Below are positions 35,208 through 43,555 of a DNA stretch of 64,000 nucleotides, piece by piece. How positions within the stretch are numbered: position 1 is the first letter of the stretch; every line of letters begins with the position of its first letter. Below the pieces are notes generated by a model. That model was not told the DNA's origin. It ran no database searches and saw nothing but the letters and a program-made list of their open reading frames with translations. Source of the stretch: Bradyrhizobium sp. 170 (lineage in GTDB: Bacteria > Pseudomonadota > Alphaproteobacteria > Rhizobiales > Xanthobacteraceae); assembly GCF_023101085.1 (NCBI RefSeq), contig NZ_CP064703.1, forward strand, positions 3,968,001 to 4,032,000, read 5' to 3'. A program made the translations under genes and the position numbers.

Positions 35208-35413
35208 CGCAGTCCCTCCCAGATGTTGACGTTATGGTTTTTGGTAACTAGCGCCTCATACTAACGTAGCAGTGCGGGGCGGCCAGAAGTTTTTGAGCTC
35301 GATGCTCGCGTTGCAATCCAGCGCCGCAGCGCAGAAAACGCGGCGCGCAAATTGCTCTGCTACAAAAATATGGCAGAGACGTTTCGCGTGGCGGAATGAA
35401 GCGGGGTGCGAAG

Positions 35414-35635
35414 ATGACGATGGATGCGCTTAGCCTGTTCGGCCTGTTCGCGGTAACCGCGATGCTGGTGGCATACGCGCTGGAAGATCGCAGCCACTGG
35501 TACATCCTCGCCTTTGCCGGAGCTTGCGGGCTCGGCTCGGTTTACGGATTTCTGCAGGGCGCCTGGCCATTCGGGCTGGTCGAGGCGATCTGGGCCGGCG
35601 TCGCGATGCGGCGCTGGAGCATCAGGCGGCAATAA
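35414..35635 (+). CDS. Small membrane protein, 73 residues
   Basis: It has two hydrophobic segments (SLFGLFAVTAMLVAYAL at about 7-23 and ILAFAGACGLGSVYGFLQGA at about 32-51) and a short C-terminal amphipathic part ending MRRWSIRRQ. ATG 35414 is preferred because AAGCGGGG lies about ten bases upstream; ATG 35396 would make it six residues longer. The last five codons overlap the end of the convergent LysR gene by 14 bases. I recognise it only as a conserved type of rhizobial small membrane protein. Confidence 0.7.
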   Translation: MTMDALSLFGLFAVTAMLVAYALEDRSHWYILAFAGACGLGSVYGFLQGAWPFGLVEAIWAGVAMRRWSIRRQ

Positions 35636-36503
35636 CCTCGCCATTGCTGCTCAGGCAGGACGCAAAACCCTGCAGGGCGCTGTATTGATGGGCCGTGCGG
35701 CGGGTGATGAAGAGCGTCTCGACCTTGGACTGCGTCGGGTTCAGCGTGTGGATGCTCACGGTGTCGTTCCGCCCGACGACGGCGCGCGGCAGCAGCGTCA
35801 CGCCCATGTCGGCGGCGACGCAGCCGATCATGCCGTCGAGTGTGCCGAGTTCGAACCGCGCGGAAGACGGCCAGCCGAATTCCGAGAAGATCTGCTCGAG
35901 CCGCTGGCGGTAAGTGCAGCCGGTACGGAAAACGAGCGCGGTCGGTCCGGACTCGGGCGTGCCGGCACGCAGAGCGACGAGGCTCTGCCAGCGCCGCGCC
36001 GTGACCAGCACCAGTTCTTCGCGGAAGGCGACCGTCGCGTCGAGTTCGGCGTGGTCGATTGGACCCGCGACGAATGCGCCGTCAAACGTGCCGTTGAGCA
36101 CGCCAGCCACGAGCTCGGCCGTGGTTGAGGTCCGCAAGGACAGCCGCACCGCCGGAAAGCGGCGATGGAATTCAGCGAGCAATGAGGGCAAGCGGACGGC
36201 GGCCGTCGTCTCCATCGATCCGATCGCGAGCGGTCCCTTCGGTTCGCCATCGTCGCGCGCGGCAAGTATCGCTTCGCGCGACAGCGCGGCCATTCGCTGC
36301 GCGTAGGGCAGCAGACGGCGCCCGGCGCCGGTCAGCGTCATGCCGCGGCTGTGCCGCTCGAACAGCGCGGTGCCGATCTCGGTCTCCAGCGCCTTGACCC
36401 GCTGCGTGACGTTGGATTGCACGGTGTTGAGTTCGTCAGCGGCGCGGGTGATGCCGCCCAGCCGGGCGACGGTGGAAAAGGTGAGGAGGTCGGTCAATTC
36501 CAC
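35622..36503 (-). CDS. LysR family transcriptional regulator
   Basis: A 293-residue LysR-type regulator. N-terminal winged helix-turn-helix (about 1-62): DLLTFSTVARLGGITRAADEL then VQSNVTQRVKALE and GTALFERHSRG. The C-terminal substrate-binding domain (about 90-290) begins LAIGSMETTAAVRLPSLL. The start is GTG 36503. It is divergent from a nitronate monooxygenase gene, with an ATTC-N9-GAAT box at 36547-36563 that fits a T-N11-A LysR site, so it likely activates the two nitronate monooxygenase genes. Confidence 0.9.
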   Translation of the reverse strand: MELTDLLTFSTVARLGGITRAADELNTVQSNVTQRVKALETEIGTALFERHSRGMTLTGAGRRLLPYAQRMAALSREAILAARDDGEPKGPLAIGSMETTAAVRLPSLLAEFHRRFPAVRLSLRTSTTAELVAGVLNGTFDGAFVAGPIDHAELDATVAFREELVLVTARRWQSLVALRAGTPESGPTALVFRTGCTYRQRLEQIFSEFGWPSSARFELGTLDGMIGCVAADMGVTLLPRAVVGRNDTVSIHTLNPTQSKVETLFITRRTAHQYSALQGFASCLSSNGEVIAA

Positions 36504-36546
36504 TGGATCGCTCCGTTCCCTATTTCAGATGGCAGCGTTCTCTAGT

Positions 36547-36563
36547 ATTCACTATTCCAGAAT
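36547..36563. promoter_or_regulatory. Candidate LysR box (ATTC-N9-GAAT)
   Basis: ATTCACTATTCCAGAAT, a partial palindrome with the T-N11-A form typical of LysR binding sites, lies 43 bases before the LysR start and 44 before the nitronate monooxygenase start. Confidence 0.5.
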
Positions 36564-36607
36564 GTTAGTTCGGCCTAGGCTTGCTGTCCAGACGAGGGAG
36601 CGAACGC

Positions 36608-37582
36608 ATGCCGATCAGGACTGATTTGACGGCACTTCTGGGCATCCGGCATCCGGTCCTGCTGGCGCCGATGGACACGATCTCGGGCAGCCGGCTGACC
36701 CGGGCGGTGAGTGAAGCCGGCGGCTTCGGCATCCTTGGCGGCGGCTATGGGGATCGCGCCCGGCTCGAAGCGGAGAGCGCGAAGCTGAAAGATTTCGCCG
36801 GGCCGTTCGGCATCGGCTTCATCACCTGGAGTCTCGCGAAGAAACCCGAACTTCTTGACGTCGCGCTCGACGCCAAACCGCGCGCCATCATGCTGTCGTT
36901 CGGCGATCCCGCGCCGTTCGCGCCGAAGATCAAGGCGGCGGGTGCGTTGCTGATCTGCCAGGTGCAGAGCGAGGAGATGGCGCGGCAGGCCCTCGATGCC
37001 GGCGCCGATGTTTTGATTGCGCAGGGAACCGAAGCGGGTGGACATGGCGCCTCAAGGACCACGCTCGATATCGTGCCCGCCATCGTCGATCTTGCGGCCG
37101 GACGCGTGCCGGTTGTCGCTGCCGGCGGCCTTGCCGACGGGCGCGGGTTGGCTGCGATGCTGATGCTGGGGGCGTCCGGCGTGCTGATGGGCACGCGCTT
37201 CTATGCCAGCATCGAGGCTGACGGCGCCGAGCAAGCGAAGCAGTTGATACGTGCGGCCAATAGCGGCGGGACGGTACGCGGCGTGGTGTTCGACTGGTCG
37301 CGACAGCTGTTGTGGCCGGCGCCATTTACCGCGCGCACGCTGCTCAACGACCATGTGCGGACCTGGACGGGCCGCGAGATCGAGCTGATGCAGCGTGCGG
37401 ACCAGGTTGCAACGGAATATGCCGCGGCGAAAGCGGCCGGCAATTTCGATGTCGCCGCCGTCTTTGCCGGTGAGTCCGCAGGGCTGATCCATGATATCCC
37501 GCCGGCGGCCGAGATCGTTGACAGGATCGTCACCGAAGCCGACCAGATATTAAGCGGGCGGCGCAACTCCTTCGCCGCCTGA
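36608..37582 (+). CDS. Nitronate monooxygenase (1 of 2)
   Basis: A 324-residue FMN-dependent TIM-barrel oxygenase of the NMO/2-nitropropane dioxygenase family, which oxidises nitroalkane anions (toxic propionate 3-nitronate). The N-terminal HPVLLAPMDTISGSRLTRAV, the middle DVLIAQGTEAGGHG (FMN and catalytic region), and VPVVAAGGLADGRGLAAML near the phosphate site are typical. ATG 36608 has GAGGGAGCGA upstream. Divergent to LysR and 37 bases before a second, longer homologue, likely one operon. Confidence 0.9.
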   Translation: MPIRTDLTALLGIRHPVLLAPMDTISGSRLTRAVSEAGGFGILGGGYGDRARLEAESAKLKDFAGPFGIGFITWSLAKKPELLDVALDAKPRAIMLSFGDPAPFAPKIKAAGALLICQVQSEEMARQALDAGADVLIAQGTEAGGHGASRTTLDIVPAIVDLAAGRVPVVAAGGLADGRGLAAMLMLGASGVLMGTRFYASIEADGAEQAKQLIRAANSGGTVRGVVFDWSRQLLWPAPFTARTLLNDHVRTWTGREIELMQRADQVATEYAAAKAAGNFDVAAVFAGESAGLIHDIPPAAEIVDRIVTEADQILSGRRNSFAA

Positions 37583-37619
37583 ACGGCAATCCACCCCAAT
37601 CAATCAAGTGAGCAGAACC

Positions 37620-38696
37620 ATGTGGCCAGACCGCCGGATCATCGACCTCTTCAAGACCGAATTTCCGATCGTGCTGGCGCCGATGGCCGGCGTCATGGAC
37701 GCCGAGCTGGTGATCGCGGCGGCGCAGGGCGGGGCACTCGGCTCGCTGCCATGTGCGATGATCTCGGCTGAGAAGGCGCGCGAGCAGGTCAACATCATCC
37801 GCCAGCGCGTCTCGGCGCCGGTCAACATGAACTTCATGTGTCACACGCCGGTCGATGCCGATCCCGCGCGTGAGGCCGGATGGAAGTCGCGGCTTGGGGC
37901 ATATTACAAGGAATTCGGACTCGATCCCGCCGCACCCGTTGCCGCAGCCAACCGCGCGCCGTTCGATGATGCGATGTGCGCGGTCGTGGAGGAGCTGAAG
38001 CCCGAAGTGGTCAGCTTCCATTTCGGCCTGCCGGACCAGGCGCTGGTCCGGCGCGTCAAGGCGGCAGGCTGCATCGTGATGTCGTCGGCGACCATCGTGA
38101 AGGAAGCGATCTGGCTCGAGGAGAACGGCGCCGACGTCATCATCGCGCAAGGCGCCGAGGCGGGCGGTCACCGTGGCATGTTCTTGACCGACAATATCGC
38201 CGAGCAGCCCGGCACGTTTGCGCTGGTGCCGCAGGTGGTCGATGCGGTGAAGGTGCCGGTGATCGCAGCCGGCGGCATCGCCGACGGGCGCGGCATCGCG
38301 GCGGCGTTTGCACTCGGGGCGTCCGGCGTGCAGATCGGCAGCGCCTACCTGCGCTGCCCGGAATCCAAGGTGATCGGACCTGCGCGCACGGCGCTGGCCC
38401 AGGCGCATGACGATTCCACCGTCATCACCAATGTCATGTCCGGCCGTCCCGCGCGCGGCGTTACTAACCGTGTTATGCGTGAGGTTGGCCCGATTTCGGC
38501 GGATGCGCCGGCATTCCCGCACGCCGCCACTGCGCTCGGGCCGCTGAAGGCGGCGGCCGAAAAGCTTGGCAAGGTCGATTTCACCAATCTCTGGGCAGGG
38601 CAGGCGGTGCGGATGGGCCGCGAGATGCCGGCGGCGGAACTGACGCGTGCGCTGGCGGGTGCTGCGTTGGCGCGGCTGGGTGCACTGGGTGGGTAG
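37620..38696 (+). CDS. Nitronate monooxygenase (2 of 2)
   Basis: A 358-residue homologue of the upstream gene, about 34 residues longer, mainly from a middle insertion (about 70-110) with YYKEFGLDP. It keeps VIIAQGAEAGGHRGM, where the His of GGHRG is the predicted catalytic base, and VPVIAAGGIADGRGIAAAF. ATG 37620 is used; GTG 37608 is an alternative. Low similarity outside motifs implies the pair arose by old duplication or separate acquisition and may act on different nitronates or other substrates. Same-strand with copy 1. Confidence 0.9.
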   Translation: MWPDRRIIDLFKTEFPIVLAPMAGVMDAELVIAAAQGGALGSLPCAMISAEKAREQVNIIRQRVSAPVNMNFMCHTPVDADPAREAGWKSRLGAYYKEFGLDPAAPVAAANRAPFDDAMCAVVEELKPEVVSFHFGLPDQALVRRVKAAGCIVMSSATIVKEAIWLEENGADVIIAQGAEAGGHRGMFLTDNIAEQPGTFALVPQVVDAVKVPVIAAGGIADGRGIAAAFALGASGVQIGSAYLRCPESKVIGPARTALAQAHDDSTVITNVMSGRPARGVTNRVMREVGPISADAPAFPHAATALGPLKAAAEKLGKVDFTNLWAGQAVRMGREMPAAELTRALAGAALARLGALGG

Positions 38697-38727
38697 CGCG
38701 GCGGTAGCTTGGCCGAGGGGCAACTCG

Positions 38728-39606
38728 CTATAGCGTGTGGACCCAGGCCTCGGGATAAGGTGCGTAGGCTTCACCTCGTCGGGCCAGCCGTGAGAACGCC
38801 GGGAAATGCAGATGCATCCCGGCAATGAGAATGCCGTCGGCGGAGACGCGGTCGAACATGCGTTTTCGCGCGGCCGCGGCCGCGGCCAGATCAGTGTCGA
38901 AGGCCATGCCGGCTTCGGGAAACGCGGTCTGCACCTCCGGCACGTGCACGGTGTCGCCCCAGATCATCAATTGATCGTTGCTCGATGCGACGAGATACGC
39001 GGTGTGGCCCGGCGTATGCCCGAGGCTGGGCACGGCGGTCACGCCGGGAAACACCTCGCCCTCCCGGAACAATCGCGTCCTGTTCTTGTAGGGCGCGACC
39101 TGTTCACGGCCGGCCAGAAAATAGAGTTTTGCCGATCGCTCGTCGACCTTCGCCATCGCGCCGTCGTCGAACCAGTGCGCCAGCTCGTTCTCGTGCATCA
39201 CAAGTTCCGCGTTCGGAAACAGAAGCTGGCCCGTCGACATGTCGGTCAGGCCGGCGGAATGATCCGGATGCATGTGAGTCAGCAAAACCGTATCGATCGA
39301 CTTCGGATCGATACCGGCCGATGCGAGGTTGCGCTGAACGAAGCCGGCCGTGGGCTGCAAATAGTTGCCCGATCCGGTGTCGATGATCGCGATGCGTCCC
39401 TTCGAATGGATCAGGAAGGTGTTGACGCTGGTTCGCCGTGCCGGCCGGAACGAATCCGCCAGGATCTGACGCGCCTTTTCGACATCGACATTGCGCATCA
39501 CCTCGAGGGTGCCGTCGAGATAGCCGTCGCTGATGGTGGTGACGACGATGTCACCGATCCTGCGATGATAGACGCCGGGAATCTGGTGCGAGGGTTGTGG
39601 CTTCAT
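38728..39606 (-). CDS. MBL-fold metallo-hydrolase
   Basis: A 292-residue metallo-beta-lactamase superfamily protein. The metal motif is LTHMHPDHSAGL (HxHxDH), with further ligands in GHTPGHTAY (His), GDTVH (Asp) and a C-terminal HLHFPAF (His), so a two-metal site is complete. The layout with IGDIVVTTISDGYL at the N-terminus resembles quorum-quenching lactonase-like and other hydrolase branches of the family; the substrate cannot be assigned. It ends 31 bases after the convergent nitronate monooxygenase, and follows the alpha/beta hydrolase gene on the same strand (43-base gap). Confidence 0.87.
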   Translation of the reverse strand: MKPQPSHQIPGVYHRRIGDIVVTTISDGYLDGTLEVMRNVDVEKARQILADSFRPARRTSVNTFLIHSKGRIAIIDTGSGNYLQPTAGFVQRNLASAGIDPKSIDTVLLTHMHPDHSAGLTDMSTGQLLFPNAELVMHENELAHWFDDGAMAKVDERSAKLYFLAGREQVAPYKNRTRLFREGEVFPGVTAVPSLGHTPGHTAYLVASSNDQLMIWGDTVHVPEVQTAFPEAGMAFDTDLAAAAAARKRMFDRVSADGILIAGMHLHFPAFSRLARRGEAYAPYPEAWVHTL

Positions 39607-39649
39607 ATGGAAAGACCTTGGCGCTGTTGGGGGAATAGTTCAGGTTCGC

Positions 39650-40441
39650 TCAGGCGCCGACCGATCTCAGGAACTGGTCGATGCAATCGGAGAGCAGATC
39701 GGGCGTCTGCACCGACATATAGTGCCCGGTGCGGATTTCGGTGTAGCGGGCGCCGGGAATGGCTTTGGCTACGCTTTCCGCCAGCGCCGGCGGGCGTACG
39801 CGGTCGAGGCTGCCGCCGATCACGAGGACCGGACAAGCAAGCCTGGCGAGTTCGTCCTGCATGTCGGCTGCCGCCAGCATTCGCCAGATCGTCGCATAGC
39901 TGGAGGGATCGTTGCCGAGCCATCGCGTCCGGAAGCGCTCGAACCGCTTGATGTCGCCGCGAAGTTCCGGGGCATAGCCGTTCAACATGGAATCCTCGAC
40001 GGCGAACGCCATGCCGGCGGCTTCGATCTGTGCGAGGCGCTCCAGCGCCGCTGCGCGGCGCTCCGCTGCGATACCGGTGGCCGGGCTGCCGACCGCAACG
40101 GCGCTGGTGCGCTCCTTATATCGAGCTGCGAAGTGCAGGGTGATCGCACCGCCGACGGCGACGCCTGCAAGCGCGACCCTGCCGGCGATCCCGAATTGAT
40201 CAAGCAGGGCTGCGATGTCGTCGGCCATCGTATCAAGGGTAAGCTCGCCGCGAACCTTCTGCGACAATCCGGCGCCGCGGGTGTCGTAACGCAGGACGCG
40301 GCGAGATTCGGCGAACCGCGGCGCGACGTCGTCCCAGCTTTCCAGCGAGCCGCCCATTTCGTGAACCAGCACCAGCGTGCGGTCGCCGCGGCCGCTCAAC
40401 TCGCAGCGCAGGCCGACGCCGTTGGCTTCAATGAAATCCAT
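39650..40441 (-). CDS. Alpha/beta hydrolase with Ala at the nucleophile position
   Basis: A 263-residue alpha/beta-hydrolase-fold protein close to the 3-oxoadipate enol-lactonase branch. The oxyanion loop is VHEMGGSLESW, the strand-5 elbow is AGVAVGGAI (93-98), and the late His is GHYMSVQTP. The elbow normally reads GxSxG; here residue 95 is Ala (codon GCC at 40157-40159), so the classic Ser nucleophile is missing. The Asp in GGSLDRVRPP remains. It could be inactive or use a different mechanism, or the fold could be used for binding. It precedes the MBL-fold gene on the same strand. Confidence 0.85.
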   Translation of the reverse strand: MDFIEANGVGLRCELSGRGDRTLVLVHEMGGSLESWDDVAPRFAESRRVLRYDTRGAGLSQKVRGELTLDTMADDIAALLDQFGIAGRVALAGVAVGGAITLHFAARYKERTSAVAVGSPATGIAAERRAAALERLAQIEAAGMAFAVEDSMLNGYAPELRGDIKRFERFRTRWLGNDPSSYATIWRMLAAADMQDELARLACPVLVIGGSLDRVRPPALAESVAKAIPGARYTEIRTGHYMSVQTPDLLSDCIDQFLRSVGA

Positions 40442-40537
40442 GCTGCGCCCCCTGATTCTTTTTGATCTTCTTGTTAGTCACGGAGAGCGAGTAGCCGGTC
40501 CGCCTCGAAATCCGGGGTCCACGATACCGGAGACGGC

Positions 40538-40642
40538 ATGAATCTCAAATTTTTTGAGGTCTGCGAGCAGGAGGCATGTTGGTTTATTGGCGCCTATGGG
40601 CGACGCGGGGGCATGGCCTTGCGGCTTGGGCCGCGCTGCTGA
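40538..40642 (+). CDS. Possible 34-residue peptide
   Basis: A short frame, MNLKFFEVCEQEACWFIG at the start, with GGAGACGGC before the ATG. It is aromatic- and Cys-rich. It may be a remnant of a larger gene or chance; nothing else in this 250-base gap suggests a gene. Confidence 0.2.
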   Translation: MNLKFFEVCEQEACWFIGAYGRRGGMALRLGPRC

Positions 40643-40694
40643 CGCTCCGGCCGAACCGGCCGTTCGTACCGCAGAATGAGCGGTCCTTCCGGAA

Positions 40695-40859
40695 CTAGTG
40701 TGCCGGTTCGTCGCGGTGAACCTCAAGATGCTCAACCGCCAGCGACCTGTAATGCGCCGCCATCTCCTTGTAATGCTGCTTTGAGATGGGATCGGTCGCG
40801 CTTTCCGCGCGGCGCTCGAACATTTCCGCCTTTTCCTGCAGGATTTTAGCCTGGGGCAT
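40695..40859 (-). CDS. Small helical protein, 54 residues
   Basis: It reads MPQAKILQEKAEMFERRAES at the N-terminus and ends HRDEPAH. It is highly charged and helical, and has no membrane segment. GGGAGGGAGAGCC precedes the ATG, a strong ribosome binding site, which with the amphipathic pattern supports a real gene. It begins 18 bases after the end of the next small gene upstream (40878-40988), so both are one transcript. Function unknown; I know of no named family. Confidence 0.7.
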   Translation of the reverse strand: MPQAKILQEKAEMFERRAESATDPISKQHYKEMAAHYRSLAVEHLEVHRDEPAH

Positions 40860-40877
40860 GGCTCTCCCTCCCGTTGG

Positions 40878-40988
40878 TCAGGTTAAGCAGGCGAGGTAGA
40901 TGATCGCGACGCCGAGCACGGTCCCGATGGACCAGAGGGCAGGATCCCAGCTTTCCGATCCGGCGCCGTCATTTTCGATGGTCGACAT
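40878..40988 (-). CDS. Very small membrane protein, 36 residues
   Basis: A 36-residue peptide: a polar, acidic N-terminus (MSTIENDGAGSESWD) then one hydrophobic helix (ALWSIGTVLGVAIIYLAC). GGGAGG eight bases before the ATG is nearly an ideal ribosome binding site. It ends with TGA at 40878. It is followed by the 54-residue gene. The size, single helix and strong translation signal fit a small membrane protein. Confidence 0.7.
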   Translation of the reverse strand: MSTIENDGAGSESWDPALWSIGTVLGVAIIYLACLT

Positions 40989-41263
40989 AACACGGCCTCC
41001 CGATGTCCTGGCCGCGACTACATCCCCCGACTGTTTCAGGACGACTACGTAAGGCGGCAAAATGGTTTCGTCAGGGCCCTTTTGCGAGGGAAATGGGCGC
41101 TTGGCGCTCAAAATCTCGTGCGTCGGGGCGGGGTCGACTTCTGACCTCCAAAAGGCAGGTATGCGGCGTCCCTGGCCGGCTCCGCCTGTTCCCGTGGTTG
41201 CGGCGCAAAAGCGGCCTCTGCTATACGGCGGGTGCGAATTCTCCATTCGAGGCCTATATTTAT

Positions 41264-41551
41264 ATGTCCGTTGATGCCGCCACCGTCCGCCGCATCGCGC
41301 AACTCGCGCGAATTGCGGTCACCGACGCCGAGGTTCCCCATCTGCAGGGCGAGCTGAACGCCATGCTGGCTTTCGTGGAGCAGCTTTCGGAAGTGAACGT
41401 CGACGGCGTCGAACCGATGACCTCGGTGACCCCGATGGAAATGAAGAAGCGGGCCGACGTGGTCAATGACGGCGAGATTCCCGACGACATCGTCGGGAAT
41501 GCGCCGGAAACGCAAAACCATTTCTTCCTTGTGCCGAAGGTGATCGAGTAA
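41264..41551 (+). CDS. gatC: Asp/Glu-tRNA amidotransferase subunit C
   Basis: A 95-residue subunit of GatCAB, which amidates Glu-tRNA(Gln) and Asp-tRNA(Asn) in bacteria lacking GlnRS and/or AsnRS, including most alphaproteobacteria. GatC bridges A and B. It begins [19 protein letters not shown] and has the central [16 protein letters not shown] segment, ending [10 protein letters not shown]. It starts the operon gatC - small ORF - gatA - small ORF - gatB. The ribosome binding site is weak. Confidence 0.95.
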   Translation: MSVDAATVRRIAQLARIAVTDAEVPHLQGELNAMLAFVEQLSEVNVDGVEPMTSVTPMEMKKRADVVNDGEIPDDIVGNAPETQNHFFLVPKVIE

Positions 41552-41575
41552 TTCTTTCAAGAGATCGGAAATCCG

Positions 41576-41788
41576 ATGTGTCTGCTCTGCGACGATGAAA
41601 AGGCCTACCAGGCCTACATGAATTACCTCGACGCGATGGAGCGGCAGGGCAAGGCTGCCGATCCCGACAAGGCGATGGATGCCGTGCTCGATCAGCTCGA
41701 AGCCAATGAAAGAACACGGCCTAAGCCGAACGACCCCGCCAACGACAAGACGCTTTCTCCGTTCTTCTGCAGCCCGATCAATAAATGA
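41576..41788 (+). CDS. Small protein between gatC and gatA
   Basis: A 70-residue protein, [20 protein letters not shown] at the start, with an N-terminal CxxC and a C-terminal SPFFCSP that could give a metal or disulfide site. It starts 24 bases after gatC and overlaps gatA by 4 bases (ATGA), so its translation is coupled to gatA. A regulatory or accessory role for the transamidase is possible. I do not recognise a named family. Confidence 0.8.
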   Translation: MCLLCDDEKAYQAYMNYLDAMERQGKAADPDKAMDAVLDQLEANERTRPKPNDPANDKTLSPFFCSPINK

Positions 41789-43260
41789 CCGACCTGACAT
41801 CGATGACGATCGCCGAGGCCAAAGCCGGCCTCGCGAACAAGTCTTTCACCTCGCTTGAACTGACGGATGCGCATCTCGCCGCAATCGAAGCCGCGCGTGC
41901 GCTCAATGCCTTCATCCTGGAGACGCCGGACCAGGCGCGTGCCATGGCGCGTGCGATCGACGCGAAGATTGCCAAAGGCGAGGGCGGTCCGCTGGCCGGC
42001 ATTCCGCTCGGGATCAAGGATCTGTTCGCAACCAAGGACGTGCGCACCACCGCGTGCTCAAAAATCCTCGGCAATTTCGTCCCGCCCTACGAATCCACCG
42101 TAACCTCGCAGCTCTGGCGCGACGGCGCCGTGATGCTCGGCAAGCTCAACAACGACGAATTCGCAATGGGCTCGTCGAACGAGACCTCGTGCTTTGGCCC
42201 CGTGGTCAATCCGTGGCGGCGCGAAGGTTCCAACACCACGCTGGTGCCGGGCGGCTCGTCCGGCGGATCGGCATCCGCCGTGGCGGCGCTGCTCTGCATG
42301 GGCGCGACCGCGACCGACACCGGCGGTTCGATCCGCCAGCCCGCAGCCTTCACCGCGACGGTGGGCGTCAAGCCGACCTATGGGCGTTGTTCGCGCTGGG
42401 GCATCGTGGCGTTCGCGTCCTCGCTCGACCAGGCGGGGCCGATCGCGCGGACCACGCGCGATGCCGCGATCCTGATGCGCTCGATGGCCGGGCACGATCC
42501 CAAGGACACCACCTCGGTCGATCGCGCGGTACCGGACTACGAGGCCGCGATCGGAAAATCCGTCAAGGGCATGAAGATCGGCATTCCCAAGGAGTACCGC
42601 CTCGACGGCATGCCGGCGGAAATCGAAAAGCTCTGGAGCGAAGGCGCGGCGTGGCTGAAGGCGGCCGGCGCCGAACTGGTCGATGTGTCCCTGCCGCACA
42701 CCAAATACGCACTGCCGGCCTATTACATCGTGGCGCCCGCGGAAGCCTCGTCCAACCTCGCGCGCTATGACGGCGTGCGCTACGGCCTGCGCGTGCCGGG
42801 CCGCAGCATCGGCGAATTGTACGAGAACACCCGCGCCGAAGGTTTTGGCGACGAAGTGCGCCGCCGCGTCATGATCGGCACCTATGTGCTCTCCGCCGGC
42901 TATTACGACGCCTATTATCTGCGCGCGCAAAAAGTCCGCACGCTGATCAAGAAGGATTTTGAGGACTGCTTCGCCAAGGGCGTCAACGCGATCCTGACCC
43001 CGGCGACGCCATCGGCGGCGTTCGGCGTCGGCGAAAAGGGCGGCGCCGATCCGGTCGAGATGTATCTCAACGACATTTTTACGGTGACGGTGAACATGGC
43101 CGGACTGCCGGGCATCGCGGTGCCCGCCGGCAAGGACGCGCAAGGTCTGCCGCTCGGCCTGCAATTGATCGGCCGTCCGTTCGACGAGGAGACGCTGTTC
43201 TCGCTCGGCGAAGTCGTGGAGCAGTCGGCCGGCCGCTTCACGCCGCCGCGCTGGTGGTGA
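41785..43260 (+). CDS. gatA: Asp/Glu-tRNA amidotransferase subunit A
   Basis: A 491-residue amidase-signature enzyme that releases ammonia from glutamine for tRNA amidation. Triad positions are Lys78 (LGIKDLF), cis-Ser158 (PGGSSGGSA) and nucleophile Ser182 ([10 protein letters not shown]), spaced as in characterised GatA. Glutamine-site residues in [14 protein letters not shown] are present. Its start overlaps the upstream small ORF by 4 bases, and a 97-residue ORF follows one base after its stop. The catabolic amidase at 21274 is a distant relative. Confidence 0.96.
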   Translation: MTDLTSMTIAEAKAGLANKSFTSLELTDAHLAAIEAARALNAFILETPDQARAMARAIDAKIAKGEGGPLAGIPLGIKDLFATKDVRTTACSKILGNFVPPYESTVTSQLWRDGAVMLGKLNNDEFAMGSSNETSCFGPVVNPWRREGSNTTLVPGGSSGGSASAVAALLCMGATATDTGGSIRQPAAFTATVGVKPTYGRCSRWGIVAFASSLDQAGPIARTTRDAAILMRSMAGHDPKDTTSVDRAVPDYEAAIGKSVKGMKIGIPKEYRLDGMPAEIEKLWSEGAAWLKAAGAELVDVSLPHTKYALPAYYIVAPAEASSNLARYDGVRYGLRVPGRSIGELYENTRAEGFGDEVRRRVMIGTYVLSAGYYDAYYLRAQKVRTLIKKDFEDCFAKGVNAILTPATPSAAFGVGEKGGADPVEMYLNDIFTVTVNMAGLPGIAVPAGKDAQGLPLGLQLIGRPFDEETLFSLGEVVEQSAGRFTPPRWW

Positions 43261-43261
43261 C

Positions 43262-43555
43262 ATGGCGGACTTCCGCGCCAGCTTGACGGACGCAGCGCCC
43301 GCAACGGGCCTGGAACCGCCGCTGGCTGCGTTATGGTGGGCCGCCAAGGGCGACTGGGATCGTGCGCACAAGATCGTGCAGGACGAGAGCGACGCGAACT
43401 CCGCCTGGGTGCATGCCTATCTGCACCGCGTCGAAGGTGACCTCGGCAACGCCGGCTACTGGTACCGCCAGGCCGGCCAGCCGGTGGCAAAGGATTCTCT
43501 GGAAGCCGAATGGGAGCGGATAGTGTCCGCGCTGCTCGGGAGTGGAAAAGCATGA
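43262..43555 (+). CDS. Hypothetical protein between gatA and gatB
   Basis: A 97-residue protein, [20 protein letters not shown] at the start, with an Ala/Trp-rich helical centre ([20 protein letters not shown]) and a C-terminal TPR-like stretch ([20 protein letters not shown]). It starts one base after the gatA stop and overlaps gatB by 4 bases (ATGA), so all three are coupled. I know of homologues of this size in the same place in Rhizobiales, but not the function. Confidence 0.85.
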   Translation: MADFRASLTDAAPATGLEPPLAALWWAAKGDWDRAHKIVQDESDANSAWVHAYLHRVEGDLGNAGYWYRQAGQPVAKDSLEAEWERIVSALLGSGKA

